Assembly: GCA_963732225.1 (NCBI GenBank)
Contig: CAVSYR010000003.1
Coordinates: forward strand, 62,001-126,000
Direction of reading: 5' to 3'
DNA length: 64,000 bases
Origin: VRUE01 sp963732225
GTDB taxonomy: Bacteria; Actinomycetota; Thermoleophilia; Solirubrobacterales; 70-9
Below the pieces are notes generated by a model. The model had not been told where the DNA came from. It did not search any database and saw only the letters and a program-made list of their open reading frames with translations. Positions 50,174-58,305 of this stretch are shown one piece after another. The stretch's first letter is position 1, and each line of letters begins with the position of its first letter. Position numbers and translations under genes: made by a program.

Positions 50174-52180
50174 ATGAAGGTAGTCGTCACTGGCGCGACG
50201 GGCAACGTCGGCACCAGCACGATCGAGGCTCTGAGCGAGGCCACCGAGATCGATGAGATCGTCGGCCTTGCGCGGCGCGAACCGACTTGGACCCCGCCGA
50301 AGACCAGCTGGGTCGAGGCCAACATCCTCAACGCCGACCTGGCGAAGATCTTCGCCGGCGCCGATGCGGTCATCCATCTCGCCTGGGCGATCCAACCCTC
50401 GCGGGATGCAACCACCTTGGAGCGGATCAACGTCGAGGGCAGCCGGCGCGTCTTCGAGGCGGTCGCCTCGGCCGGCGTCCCGAAGCTCGTCCACGCCTCC
50501 TCGGTCGGCGCCTACTCGCCCGGCCCCAAGGACCGCAAGGTCGATGAGAGCTGGCCGACCGAGGGCACGCGCACCTCGTTCTACTCGCGCCACAAGGTCG
50601 CGGTCGAGCGCCAGCTGGACCGCTTCGAGGCCGACAACCCCGAGACGCGGGTCGTGCGGCTTCGCCCGGGCCTGATCTTCAAGGACGAGGCCGCGACCGA
50701 GATCCGGCGCCTCTTCGTCGGTCCGTTCCTGCCCAACTTTCTCGTCCGCCGCGGGCTCCTCCTCGCCCTTCCTCGAATCGGGCGTCTGCGTTTTCAGGCC
50801 GTGCATTCGGAGGACGTCGGGCGCGCTTACCTGCGAGCCGTTCTGGCAGATGTCGATGGCGCCTTCAACATCGCCGCCGAGCCGCCGCTGAGTCCAGAGG
50901 AGATCGCCGAGCGGATCGGCGTGCGTACCTTTCCGGTGCCCAGCAGCGTCGTCCGCGGTCTCGCCGACTTGAGTTGGCGGCTGCGCCTGCAGCCGACCCC
51001 GCCGGGTTGGCTCGACATGGCGCTGAACGTGCCGCTGATGTCCTCCAAGCGGGCGCGCGAGGAGCTCGGCTGGGAGCCGCGCCACAGTGGGGTGGAGGCG
51101 CTGGAAGATCTGCTGGGGGGTTTGCGCGAGGGCCACGGCGCTGAGACCCCGCCGCTCGAAGCTGACAGCGTCGGTGGCCGGATCGACGATCTGAAGACCG
51201 GCGTTGGCGCCCGCCAGTGGAATCGCGACCGTGACGAGCAGCTCGTCAAGTACCTCGCCGACGTGCACTCGATCGAGCTGCAGGCGCTGGCCCAGCTTCG
51301 CGCCGCGCCGAAGATCGCCGGCGACGAGCGCCTCTGTCAGGCGTTCGAACAGCACCTGGTCGAGACCGAAGACCAAGAGCGGCGGGTGCGCGAGCGCCTG
51401 GAAGCGCTGGGCGGCAAGCCCTCGAAGCTGAAGGACGCCGCCGGAACTGCGGGTGGTTGGGGAATGGTCGCCTTCGCGGCCTCCCAGCCCGACACGCCGG
51501 GCAAGCTGACGATGCACGCCTACTCCTACGAGCACATGGAGCTGGCTGCCTACGAACTGCTGCAGCGACTGGCCGAGCGCGCCGGCGACGAGGAGACGGC
51601 GCGGATGGCAGAGGCCATCGCCGCGGAGGAGGGAAGGATGGCCGAGCGTCTGGAGCAGTCCTTCGACGCCGCGGTCGAGGTCTCGCTGGGGGCAGTCGAG
51701 GCGGATCAACTCGATTCAGCGTTGCTGGCCTACCTGCGTGACGCCCACGCCCTCGAGGGGCAGGCCGAGGAACTGCTGGAGGCGGGCGCCGAGCGGGTCG
51801 ACGACGAGCAGCTGGAGGCTGCCTTTCGTGATCACCTCGAGGAGACCCAGCACCACCGGGAGCGGATCGCTGGCCTGCTCGACGAGCGTGGCGCCAGACC
51901 CTCGCTGGTCAAGGACACGATGCTCGAGGCGGGCGGACTCAACCTCTCGGCCTTCTTCGGCGCCCAGCCGGACTCGACCACCAAGCTCGCCGGCTTCGCC
52001 TACGCCTTCGAGCATCTCGAGATCGCCGCCTACGAACTTCTGCAGCGGGTCGCGGCCCGGGCGGGCGACGAGGGCGTGGTCGCGGCGGCCGAGGAGATCC
52101 TCGCCGAGGAGCGCCGCGCCGCCGAGCGGGTCGCCGAGAGCTGGGACCGCCCCGAGGTGCCGCTGGGAGCGGCGTCGTGA
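50174..52180 (+). CDS. NAD-dependent epimerase fused to two ferritin-like (DUF892/YciE) domains
   Basis: A 668-residue fusion. Residues 1-325 are an extended SDR domain with VVVTGATGNVG at the N-terminus, HASSVGAYSPG and YSRHK (YxxxK). After a short linker, residues 355-500 and 512-662 are two copies of a YciE/DUF892 ferritin-like four-helix domain, each with the LVKYLADVHSIE / LLAYLRDAHALE start and an EHMELAAYELLQR / EHLEIAAYELLQR helix. No stop or start separates the parts. YciE proteins are stress proteins with possible di-iron sites. ATG 50174 has no neighbour overlap; the ADH follows 22 nt later. Confidence 0.85.
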   Translation: MKVVVTGATGNVGTSTIEALSEATEIDEIVGLARREPTWTPPKTSWVEANILNADLAKIFAGADAVIHLAWAIQPSRDATTLERINVEGSRRVFEAVASAGVPKLVHASSVGAYSPGPKDRKVDESWPTEGTRTSFYSRHKVAVERQLDRFEADNPETRVVRLRPGLIFKDEAATEIRRLFVGPFLPNFLVRRGLLLALPRIGRLRFQAVHSEDVGRAYLRAVLADVDGAFNIAAEPPLSPEEIAERIGVRTFPVPSSVVRGLADLSWRLRLQPTPPGWLDMALNVPLMSSKRAREELGWEPRHSGVEALEDLLGGLREGHGAETPPLEADSVGGRIDDLKTGVGARQWNRDRDEQLVKYLADVHSIELQALAQLRAAPKIAGDERLCQAFEQHLVETEDQERRVRERLEALGGKPSKLKDAAGTAGGWGMVAFAASQPDTPGKLTMHAYSYEHMELAAYELLQRLAERAGDEETARMAEAIAAEEGRMAERLEQSFDAAVEVSLGAVEADQLDSALLAYLRDAHALEGQAEELLEAGAERVDDEQLEAAFRDHLEETQHHRERIAGLLDERGARPSLVKDTMLEAGGLNLSAFFGAQPDSTTKLAGFAYAFEHLEIAAYELLQRVAARAGDEGVVAAAEEILAEERRAAERVAESWDRPEVPLGAAS

Positions 52181-52202
52181 ATCAACGAGAGAAAGAGGAC
52201 CG

Positions 52203-53387
52203 ATGAAGGCGCTCACCTTCCACGGCAAACGCGACGTTCGCGTCGACGAGGTGCCCGACCCCTCGATCCAAGATCCCACCGACGCGATCGTGCGGATCAC
52301 CTCGACCGCGATCTGCGGCTCCGACCTTCACCTCTACGAGGTGCTGGGGATGTTCATCGACGAGGGCGACATCCTCGGCCACGAGCCGATGGGGATTGTC
52401 GAGGAGGTCGGGTCGGAGGTGACGCAGATCAAAGCCGGTGACCGGGTGGTGATCCCCTTCAACATCTCCTGCGGTCACTGCTGGATGTGCGAGCGCCAGT
52501 TCTTCGCCCAGTGCGAGACGACCCAGAACTACGAGCAGGAAAAGGGCGCCTCGCTCTTCGGCTACACCAAGCTCTACGGCCAGGTCCCGGGCGGCCAAGC
52601 CGAGTTCCTGCGGGTGCCGCAGGCCCAGTTCGGCCCGATCAAGGTGCCGGAGAGCGGCGCCGACGAGCGCTACCTGTTCCTCTCCGACGTGCTGCCGACC
52701 GCTTGGCAGGCGGTCGATTACGCGGCGATCCCCGAGGGCGGCTCGGTCGCGGTCTTCGGGCTCGGGCCAATCGGGCAGATGAGCGCCCGCATTGCCCGCC
52801 ACCGCGGCGCCGAGAAGGTCTTCGGCGTCGACAACGTGCCGGAGCGGCTGGAGATGGCGCGCCGCAACGGGGTCGAGGCGATCAACGGCGACGAGCACGA
52901 GGACATCGCGGCGGCGCTGCGCGAGCTGACCGAGGGGCGAGGCCCCGACAGCACGATCGATGCGGTCGGCATGGAGGCGCATGGAGCGCCTGGAGCGAAG
53001 ATGGCGCAGACGATCACCGGTCTGCTGCCGGATGCGGTGGCGGCGAAGATGACCGAAAAGGCAGCGGTCGATCGACTCTCCGCCCTGCTCGCCGCAATCG
53101 ACAGCGTCCGCCGCGGCGGCACCGTCTCGATCTCGGGGGTCTACGGCGGTCAGCTCGATCCCTTGCCGATGATGAAAATCTTCGACAAGGGTTTGCAACT
53201 GCGAATGGGCCAGGCCCACGTGCGCCAGTGGACCGACGAGATCCTGCCGCTGCTAGAAGGCGATGATGACCCGCTCGGCGTTGATGACCTGACCACCCAC
53301 CAGCTGCCGCTGGCCGAGGCGCCGAGCGCCTACGAGATGTTCCAGAAGAAGCAAGACGGGGCGATCAAGGTGGTACTGAAGCCCTGA
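52203..53387 (+). CDS. Zinc-dependent alcohol dehydrogenase (FDH-like)
   Basis: A 394-residue zinc dehydrogenase of the glutathione-independent formaldehyde dehydrogenase-like class. The catalytic zinc site is in AICGSDLHLYE with GHEPMGIVEEVG; the structural zinc cysteines are in ISCGHCWMCERQFFAQC; the NAD loop is VFGLGPIGQM. ATG 52203 has AGAGG upstream, and the longer open frame lies inside the ferritin-like gene. It likely oxidises alcohols or aldehydes in a stress-linked cluster with the upstream fusion. Confidence 0.92.
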   Translation: MKALTFHGKRDVRVDEVPDPSIQDPTDAIVRITSTAICGSDLHLYEVLGMFIDEGDILGHEPMGIVEEVGSEVTQIKAGDRVVIPFNISCGHCWMCERQFFAQCETTQNYEQEKGASLFGYTKLYGQVPGGQAEFLRVPQAQFGPIKVPESGADERYLFLSDVLPTAWQAVDYAAIPEGGSVAVFGLGPIGQMSARIARHRGAEKVFGVDNVPERLEMARRNGVEAINGDEHEDIAAALRELTEGRGPDSTIDAVGMEAHGAPGAKMAQTITGLLPDAVAAKMTEKAAVDRLSALLAAIDSVRRGGTVSISGVYGGQLDPLPMMKIFDKGLQLRMGQAHVRQWTDEILPLLEGDDDPLGVDDLTTHQLPLAEAPSAYEMFQKKQDGAIKVVLKP

Positions 53388-53430
53388 GATGCGACGGGGT
53401 TCCGTCGCATCCGGCCTCGATGATGGGGGC

Positions 53431-54051
53431 GTGTCACGTGTGGATACGGCCAAGCAGCGGGCGGAGAACGAGATCGAGTTCTCGCGCATCGTCGCCTTCA
53501 GCGACGGCGTCTTCGCGATCGCGATCACGCTGCTGGTCCTGCAGTTGGGGGTGGAGCCCGGGGTCCACAACGACGAGCTCGGCAAAGCGCTGCTGAACGA
53601 GCGGGGGGATCTCTTCGCTTACGCGATCAGCTTCGCCGTGATCGGCCGCTTCTGGCTCGTCCACCACCGCTTCTTCGGCGAAGTCACCGGCTTCGACGGG
53701 CGCCTGATCGTGCTCAACCTCTTCTACCTCGCCTGGATCGTGCTGATCCCCTTCAGCAGCCAGATCCTCGGTGACCACGGTGGCGCCGAGGCCGCGGTGA
53801 TCCTCTACGCGGCCAACCTGGTCGGCGTGATCGTCGCCGGCGTCCTGCTCTTCGCTGACGCCAGGCGCGCCGGCTTGAGTCGGGTCTCGGCCGAGGAAGC
53901 GAGGTCGGGGGAGCGCTCGGCGCTGGCGATCGCCGGGATCTTCCTGCTCTCGATCGTCGTCGCCCTCTTCAGCCCCGAACTCGCTACCTACTGCTGGCTG
54001 GCGCTCTTCTTCGTCCCGATTGCCGGCCGGGCTCTCGGCAAAGCCCGCTAG
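53431..54051 (+). CDS. TMEM175/DUF1211-family channel-like protein
   Basis: A 206-residue membrane protein with six hydrophobic segments. The first helix carries the family signature FSDGVFAIAITLLVL, which lines the pore of TMEM175-type potassium channels. Only one repeat of the two-repeat animal protein is present, as in other bacterial members that assemble as tetramers. GTG 53431 is favoured; an ATG at 53389, right after the previous stop, is possible. It ends with TAG that shares CTAG with the opposing gene. Confidence 0.85.
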   Translation: MSRVDTAKQRAENEIEFSRIVAFSDGVFAIAITLLVLQLGVEPGVHNDELGKALLNERGDLFAYAISFAVIGRFWLVHHRFFGEVTGFDGRLIVLNLFYLAWIVLIPFSSQILGDHGGAEAAVILYAANLVGVIVAGVLLFADARRAGLSRVSAEEARSGERSALAIAGIFLLSIVVALFSPELATYCWLALFFVPIAGRALGKAR

Positions 54052-55154
54052 CCCGACGCCGTTTCGCGAAGCTCCTGGTCGGAGGAGGGTTGCATCCCGC
54101 TGCAGACCGGGCAGCTCTCCTCGGGCACGACCGGCTCCCGATCGACCGCCATTGTGCGCAGGTCATACATATGCCCGACGCCCAGGGTCGAGGGCCTGGC
54201 GAGGCCGGTGAGGTAGTGCATGATGTCGAGCCCGACCTGGCCGCCGATCATGCTGCAGGCCGGGCCGAGCGTGGCGGCTGGGGAGCCTTTGCCGCGCTGC
54301 TGGTCGACGGCGATGTCGTAGAGCGGGAAGGTGCGCCGGTAGGCGATCTCCTGGCAGGCGAAGCAGCCAGTCACGCCCGGCACGTAGAGAGGCCCGACCC
54401 GCGCCACCGGCGGGAAGTGGCTCATCGCGATGAAAGGGATGCGAGCGGCAAAACAGGCCGCGTTGATCCAGCGCTCGATGTCGTGCGCCGGCCAGTCGCA
54501 GGCATCGATCACCAGGTCATAGCCGGCGATCGTCTCGGCGATCGCCGCTTCGCTGTCGAGTCGCTGCACGCGGGGCTCGAGCTTGATCATCGAGTTGAAG
54601 CCGGCCAGCCGCTCTGCCGCCGCCTCGGCCTTGAAGCGACCGATGTCGGCCTCGGAGTAGAGGACCTGGCGGTTGAGGTTGCTCAACTCGACCCGGTCGA
54701 AATCGAGCAACAGCATCTCGCCGATCCCGCAGCAGGCCAGGTTCAGCGCCACCCAGCCGCCGAGCCCGCCGACGCCAAGTACGGCGATGCGGGCGCTGGC
54801 GAGCCGTTCCTGGCACTCGGCCGCCGTCGGCCCGGTGGTGATGTCGCTGAAGTAGCGAAGCTGGCGATCGAGGCGCTCGACCACGGCCTCGGGGATCCCG
54901 TCGTCGTCTGCGGCATCCTCGACCACCCCCAGCTCCTCGAACTGGGCGAGCAGGTCGCCGACCTCGTCGGCGCCGAACTCCTCGATCAACTCCTCTTCGG
55001 TCCAGGTCCCGTTGAGAGCGGCAAGCAGGCGCCGGCCCTCCCGGTCGGGATCCTCGATGTGGATGTCCGCACCAGCGCTTGGCCGGAGCAGGTAAACGTC
55101 GCCGTTGGGCGCTTCCATTCGCTGCGTGGTGCGCTTGAGCCGGGGTCGTTGCAT
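54048..55154 (-). CDS. ThiF/MccB-like adenylyltransferase with N-terminal RRE-like domain
   Basis: A 368-residue E1-like enzyme. Residues 1-85 look like a PqqD/RRE-type winged helix that binds a RiPP leader (RRLLAALNGTWTEEELIEEF). Then comes the ThiF fold with nucleotide loop VLGVGGLGGWVALNLA, metal and ATP residues DFDRVELSNLNRQ, the crossover KAEAAAERL and zinc cysteines CFACQ and CPVCSG. This arrangement is typical of RiPP adenylyltransferases such as MccB/PaaA. No cyclodehydratase, precursor peptide or transporter could be found next to it. ATG 55154 has AGGAGG 9 nt upstream. Confidence 0.82.
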   Translation of the reverse strand: MQRPRLKRTTQRMEAPNGDVYLLRPSAGADIHIEDPDREGRRLLAALNGTWTEEELIEEFGADEVGDLLAQFEELGVVEDAADDDGIPEAVVERLDRQLRYFSDITTGPTAAECQERLASARIAVLGVGGLGGWVALNLACCGIGEMLLLDFDRVELSNLNRQVLYSEADIGRFKAEAAAERLAGFNSMIKLEPRVQRLDSEAAIAETIAGYDLVIDACDWPAHDIERWINAACFAARIPFIAMSHFPPVARVGPLYVPGVTGCFACQEIAYRRTFPLYDIAVDQQRGKGSPAATLGPACSMIGGQVGLDIMHYLTGLARPSTLGVGHMYDLRTMAVDREPVVPEESCPVCSGMQPSSDQELRETASG

Positions 55155-55302
55155 GAGTGCCCACCTCCTATGGGTACGCTTGAGACCGCCCTATTGCTCA
55201 AATTAGTTTCAAATAATGCCTAAATCTCTGTATCGAGACGAGGTTTTGCCGGAGGGGAGCGATCTATCTTGGTTGTCGTCCAAACCGTCAGAGGGGGTCG
55301 CG

Positions 55303-55923
55303 ATGGCAGGCAAGTCGATGCAGGAATTGTGCGAATGGGACGAGTTGAAGACGTTCTTCGATCGGCGGCTGGTCCAAGCGCTGGGCCATCCCGTTAGGGA
55401 GCACATCCTCGCCGTGCTCAACGAGCGGATCGCCAGCGCCCGTGAAATCAGCGAGGAAGTCGGAGCTGACGTCAGCTCCTTCTACCACCACGTCGAGGAA
55501 CTCGAGAAACTCGAATGCATCGAGCGCGTCGCGACCAAGCGGAGGCGCGGAGCGAGCGAGCACTTCTTTCAGGCGAGGAGAACCGTCTTCTTTGATGACT
55601 CGGCGTGGCGGCAGATTCCGGCGACCATGCGGGCAGACTTGGCGACCAGGTTCATCCAAGCGATCATTGATGACGCGACTATCGCTTTGCAAAGCGGCAC
55701 CTTCACCCGAAGGGGCGACGAGCACTTGAGCTGGACGCCAGGAGACTTCGACGAGGTCGGCTGGAAAAAGGCGACCGAGCTGATGGCGCAAACCTTGGAG
55801 CGCCTAACCGCCATTCAGAGGGAAAGCGCGGACCGTTTGGCAGAGAGCGGCGGTGAATGCGTGTCTGGCACCGTAGGGATTCTCGCCTTTGAGACGCCGC
55901 GCTCTTCTCGCCGGAAGCCCTAA
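55303..55923 (+). CDS. ArsR-like winged-helix regulator, paralogue A
   Basis: A 206-residue DNA-binding protein. The winged helix reads LVQALGHPVREHILAVLNERIASAREISEEVGADVSSFYHHVEELEKLECIE, with wing RRGASEHFF. The C-terminal part (FIQAIIDDATIALQSGTF and LSWTPGDFDEVGWKKATELM) is shared with the second regulator at 56989, so the two are paralogues. ATG 55303 has GAGGGGG 6 nt upstream and is preferred over ATG 55216. It is divergent from the ThiF enzyme across an AT-rich gap (55155-55302), which may be its operator. Confidence 0.8.
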   Translation: MAGKSMQELCEWDELKTFFDRRLVQALGHPVREHILAVLNERIASAREISEEVGADVSSFYHHVEELEKLECIERVATKRRRGASEHFFQARRTVFFDDSAWRQIPATMRADLATRFIQAIIDDATIALQSGTFTRRGDEHLSWTPGDFDEVGWKKATELMAQTLERLTAIQRESADRLAESGGECVSGTVGILAFETPRSSRRKP

Positions 55924-56648
55924 CGGGAGAGAGCCCGGGCCCGGGCGAATATCGCGTCAAGCATCGGCTCTGTGAGCCGCCCGGTGAAGGTGTTCTGCTG
56001 GCTGGGGTGATAGCAGCCAAGCAGCGTCCAATCACTCACCACAGCCTCAGCGCCATGGCCGAATCGAGGCTTCGGGCGCGGCACCTTGTTTCCAAGCGCT
56101 TTAAGCGCACGCAGGGCTCCATCCCAGGCAAAACCGCCCAAGGCGACGATCGTCTGGCAGTCCTTCAGTAGCGCCAGCTCCCGCTCGAGATATGGAAGGC
56201 ATCGGTCTCGCTCGTTCGGAGTCGGACGGTTTGCCGGCGGCGCGCAGCGGACCACGGCGGTCACGTAGACACCTTGCAATTGAAGCCCGTCGCCCCGATG
56301 GGTGCTTGTAGGCTGGTTAGCGAAGCCAGCGCGATGAAGGGCGGCGTAGAGCCAGTCGCCGGAGCGATCGCCGGTGAATATGCGCCCCGTGCGATTGGCC
56401 CCGTGAGCAGCCGGCGCGAGACCAACGATTGCCACCCTTGCGTCTGGGTCGCCAAAGCCGTCCAGTGGTCGACCCCAGTAGTTCTCGCCTCGATAGCGAG
56501 GCGGAGGATCGGCGGCGCGCTCCTCGCGCCACTCAACCAAGCGCGGACAGAGCCTGCAGTTGTGAATCTCCGCTGCGAGATCGCGGAGCTTCGGCGAGTG
56601 CGAGGCATCCGAAGAATGTTGGCCTGTTTCCATGCGTGGCTGAATCAT
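55920..56648 (-). CDS. Type-5 uracil-DNA glycosylase
   Basis: A 242-residue DNA repair enzyme of UDG family 5 (UdgB type). Motif A is GLAPAAHGANRTGRIFTGD and motif B is CYHPSQQNTFTGR. Four cysteines, beginning with NCRLCPR and including Cys in VRCAPP and DRCLPY, fit the [4Fe-4S] site of the family. It excises uracil and other deaminated bases. The start is ATG 56648 (or 56633); the extra open frame crosses a hairpin and is excluded. Convergent with paralogue A, sharing CTAA at their stops. Confidence 0.88.
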   Translation of the reverse strand: MIQPRMETGQHSSDASHSPKLRDLAAEIHNCRLCPRLVEWREERAADPPPRYRGENYWGRPLDGFGDPDARVAIVGLAPAAHGANRTGRIFTGDRSGDWLYAALHRAGFANQPTSTHRGDGLQLQGVYVTAVVRCAPPANRPTPNERDRCLPYLERELALLKDCQTIVALGGFAWDGALRALKALGNKVPRPKPRFGHGAEAVVSDWTLLGCYHPSQQNTFTGRLTEPMLDAIFARARALSR

Positions 56649-56671
56649 GCCCAGCCACGAAAAGACAGGCG

Positions 56672-56707
56672 CAATGGACCGATCCTGGAAACAGGATCGG
56701 TCCATTG
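56672..56707. repeat. Perfect 16-bp hairpin with GAAA loop
   Basis: CAATGGACCGATCCTG and its exact complement enclose GAAA. It is positioned between the divergent UDG gene and paralogue B, so it is not a usual terminator site. No T-tract follows. Confidence 0.75.
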
Positions 56708-56918
56708 ACCGTGCCCCGCGGCTAGCGCGTCTTGTTCGTCGAAAGCAACGGCACAACGACGTCCGTTTTGGAAATCTTCACCCTGCCTCACCCCTTTCGC
56801 AATCGTCAGCTCTTGCGGTTGGGGGTCGCGACCCATCCGATACGACGCTTTAGACCGGTCGAATGCTGGAAAAAGTTCCAGTAATAAATTCGGGGCCTGC
56901 AAAATACCTATTTCTTTG

Positions 56919-56948
56919 TTGTCATTTCAGCTTTGCGTCCAATATGAT
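56919..56948 (+). promoter_or_regulatory. Sigma70-type promoter of regulator paralogue B
   Basis: TTGTCA (56919-56924) and TATGAT (56943-56948) with an 18-nt spacer in an AT-rich stretch, 40 nt before the TTG start at 56989, which has GAGGAG upstream. The rest of 56649-56918 has the GAAA hairpin and no gene. Confidence 0.65.
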
Positions 56949-56988
56949 CGAGTGGTACAAGCTTGCGAAAACGAAATGAGGAGTCACT

Positions 56989-57636
56989 TTGGCCGCAAAG
57001 ACCAAGACCAAGAAAAAGAAGGGAAATGGAGTCGATCAGCGCTTGGTAAAGGCGCTAGCGCATCCGCTGCGCGTCGAAATCCTGACCATTCTCAACGAGC
57101 GCATGGCGAGTCCCAACGAACTCTCGAAGGAGCTCGAAGAGGGTCTCAGCCAGGTCAGCTACCACGTCAAAGTACTCAAGGACTTCGAGTGCATCGAAAT
57201 GGTCAAGACCGAGCCGCGCCGCGGAGCTGTCGAGCACTACTACCGCGCGACCTCAAGGGCATTCCTGACGGACAGCGATTGGCAGTCGCTTCCGGAGTCG
57301 GTCAAGCCGGGCGTGAGCGCTTCGAGCATCCAGATGATCATCGACGACGTCGTCGGTGCTCTCACGGGCGGCACGTTCGATGCACGCGATGATCGGCACC
57401 TGAGTTGGACGCCCGGTGTCGTCGATGAGCAGGGATGGGAGGAGGCTGTCGACCTCGCCAATGAGACGCTTGATCGCGTTCTTGCCATCCAGGCCGGTAG
57501 CGCAAAGCGCCTTGCCAAGTCTGGCGACGAGGGCATTCCGGCCACAATGGTCGTCATGAACTTCCAGGGTCTGTCCGCCGAGGCGAAGTCGGCAAAGGGC
57601 CTTAAAAAGCCCCGAACTCGCAAGGCGGTCAAGTAG
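56989..57636 (+). CDS. ArsR-like winged-helix regulator, paralogue B
   Basis: A 215-residue regulator. A Lys-rich start (AAKTKTKKKKGNG) precedes the winged helix (LVKALAHPLRVEILTILNERMASPNELSKEL, recognition helix in VSYHVKVLKDFECIE). The C-terminal domain, with QMIIDDVVGALTGGTF and LSWTPGVVDEQGWEEAV, is the same as in paralogue A. No metal-binding cysteines occur, so an ArsR metal sensor is unlikely. The start is TTG 56989. Such regulators are often present in many copies in this lineage. Confidence 0.82.
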   Translation: MAAKTKTKKKKGNGVDQRLVKALAHPLRVEILTILNERMASPNELSKELEEGLSQVSYHVKVLKDFECIEMVKTEPRRGAVEHYYRATSRAFLTDSDWQSLPESVKPGVSASSIQMIIDDVVGALTGGTFDARDDRHLSWTPGVVDEQGWEEAVDLANETLDRVLAIQAGSAKRLAKSGDEGIPATMVVMNFQGLSAEAKSAKGLKKPRTRKAVK

Positions 57637-57692
57637 GTCTAGCTTTTTCGAGCAAAAGCGGCTAGAACTCCTCTTATGCTTCGCGCCCGGAT

Positions 57693-58298
57693 ATGGGTTC
57701 GAAGCGAGTATTTGCCATCAGCAGTCAGCGGCGCGGCTTCGGTCGCGTCGCTGTCTTTCTGTTCGCCCTGGCGATCGTGGTCTGCGGCTGCGGTCGCAGC
57801 GGGCACGGGGCGGCGACCGACAGCGACAAGGCTGCCGACGTCGAAGTCCTCAACACGGTCCTCTCGCAGGAACTGACGACCGTGGCTGCCTATGAACAGG
57901 CGCTGGTGCTGCTCCGCGGCGGCACCCTCGCCGTAGCCGGGCAGCTGCGTGGTCAGGACCAAGCTCACCTCGACGCGATCACCAAGGCGATCCGCGGTGT
58001 CGGCGGTGAAACCGAAGCCGAAGCGGGCGAACTCGAATCTCCTGGCCCGAAGGGCCGCGAAGAAGCTCTGCTGCTCGCCTATGAAGAGGAGAACGCGGCG
58101 CTCGGTCAGGCGATCGACGCGGCGCCACACTTGAACACGCCGGCGCCGCGCATGCTCGCCGCCTCGCTGGCCGCGAGCCACGCCCAGCATCTCACCGCCC
58201 TGCGCCAGTTGCTTGGGGCCAATCTCGCCGCCTCGGTCCCGGACGCTTTCGAGACCGGTGACGTGCCGGCGCCCGTGCCGTCTGACAAAAAGGGATGA
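57693..58298 (+). CDS. Ferritin-like lipoprotein
   Basis: A 201-residue exported protein. The N-terminus has a basic stretch, a hydrophobic core (VAVFLFALAIVVCGCG) and a lipobox-like Cys at about residue 31. The mature part is helical with a ferritin-like pattern: SQELTTVAAYEQAL, QDQAHLDAITKAI, LLAYEEENAALGQ and SHAQHLTALRQL. Di-iron binding is possible but not certain. It lies 8 nt before the MMPL transporter and may serve it. Confidence 0.75.
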   Translation: MGSKRVFAISSQRRGFGRVAVFLFALAIVVCGCGRSGHGAATDSDKAADVEVLNTVLSQELTTVAAYEQALVLLRGGTLAVAGQLRGQDQAHLDAITKAIRGVGGETEAEAGELESPGPKGREEALLLAYEEENAALGQAIDAAPHLNTPAPRMLAASLAASHAQHLTALRQLLGANLAASVPDAFETGDVPAPVPSDKKG

Positions 58299-58305
58299 TG
58301 CGCGC

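Noticed and set aside
56672..56707. Rho-independent terminator
   Set aside because: It lies between divergent starts and has no T-tract on either strand.
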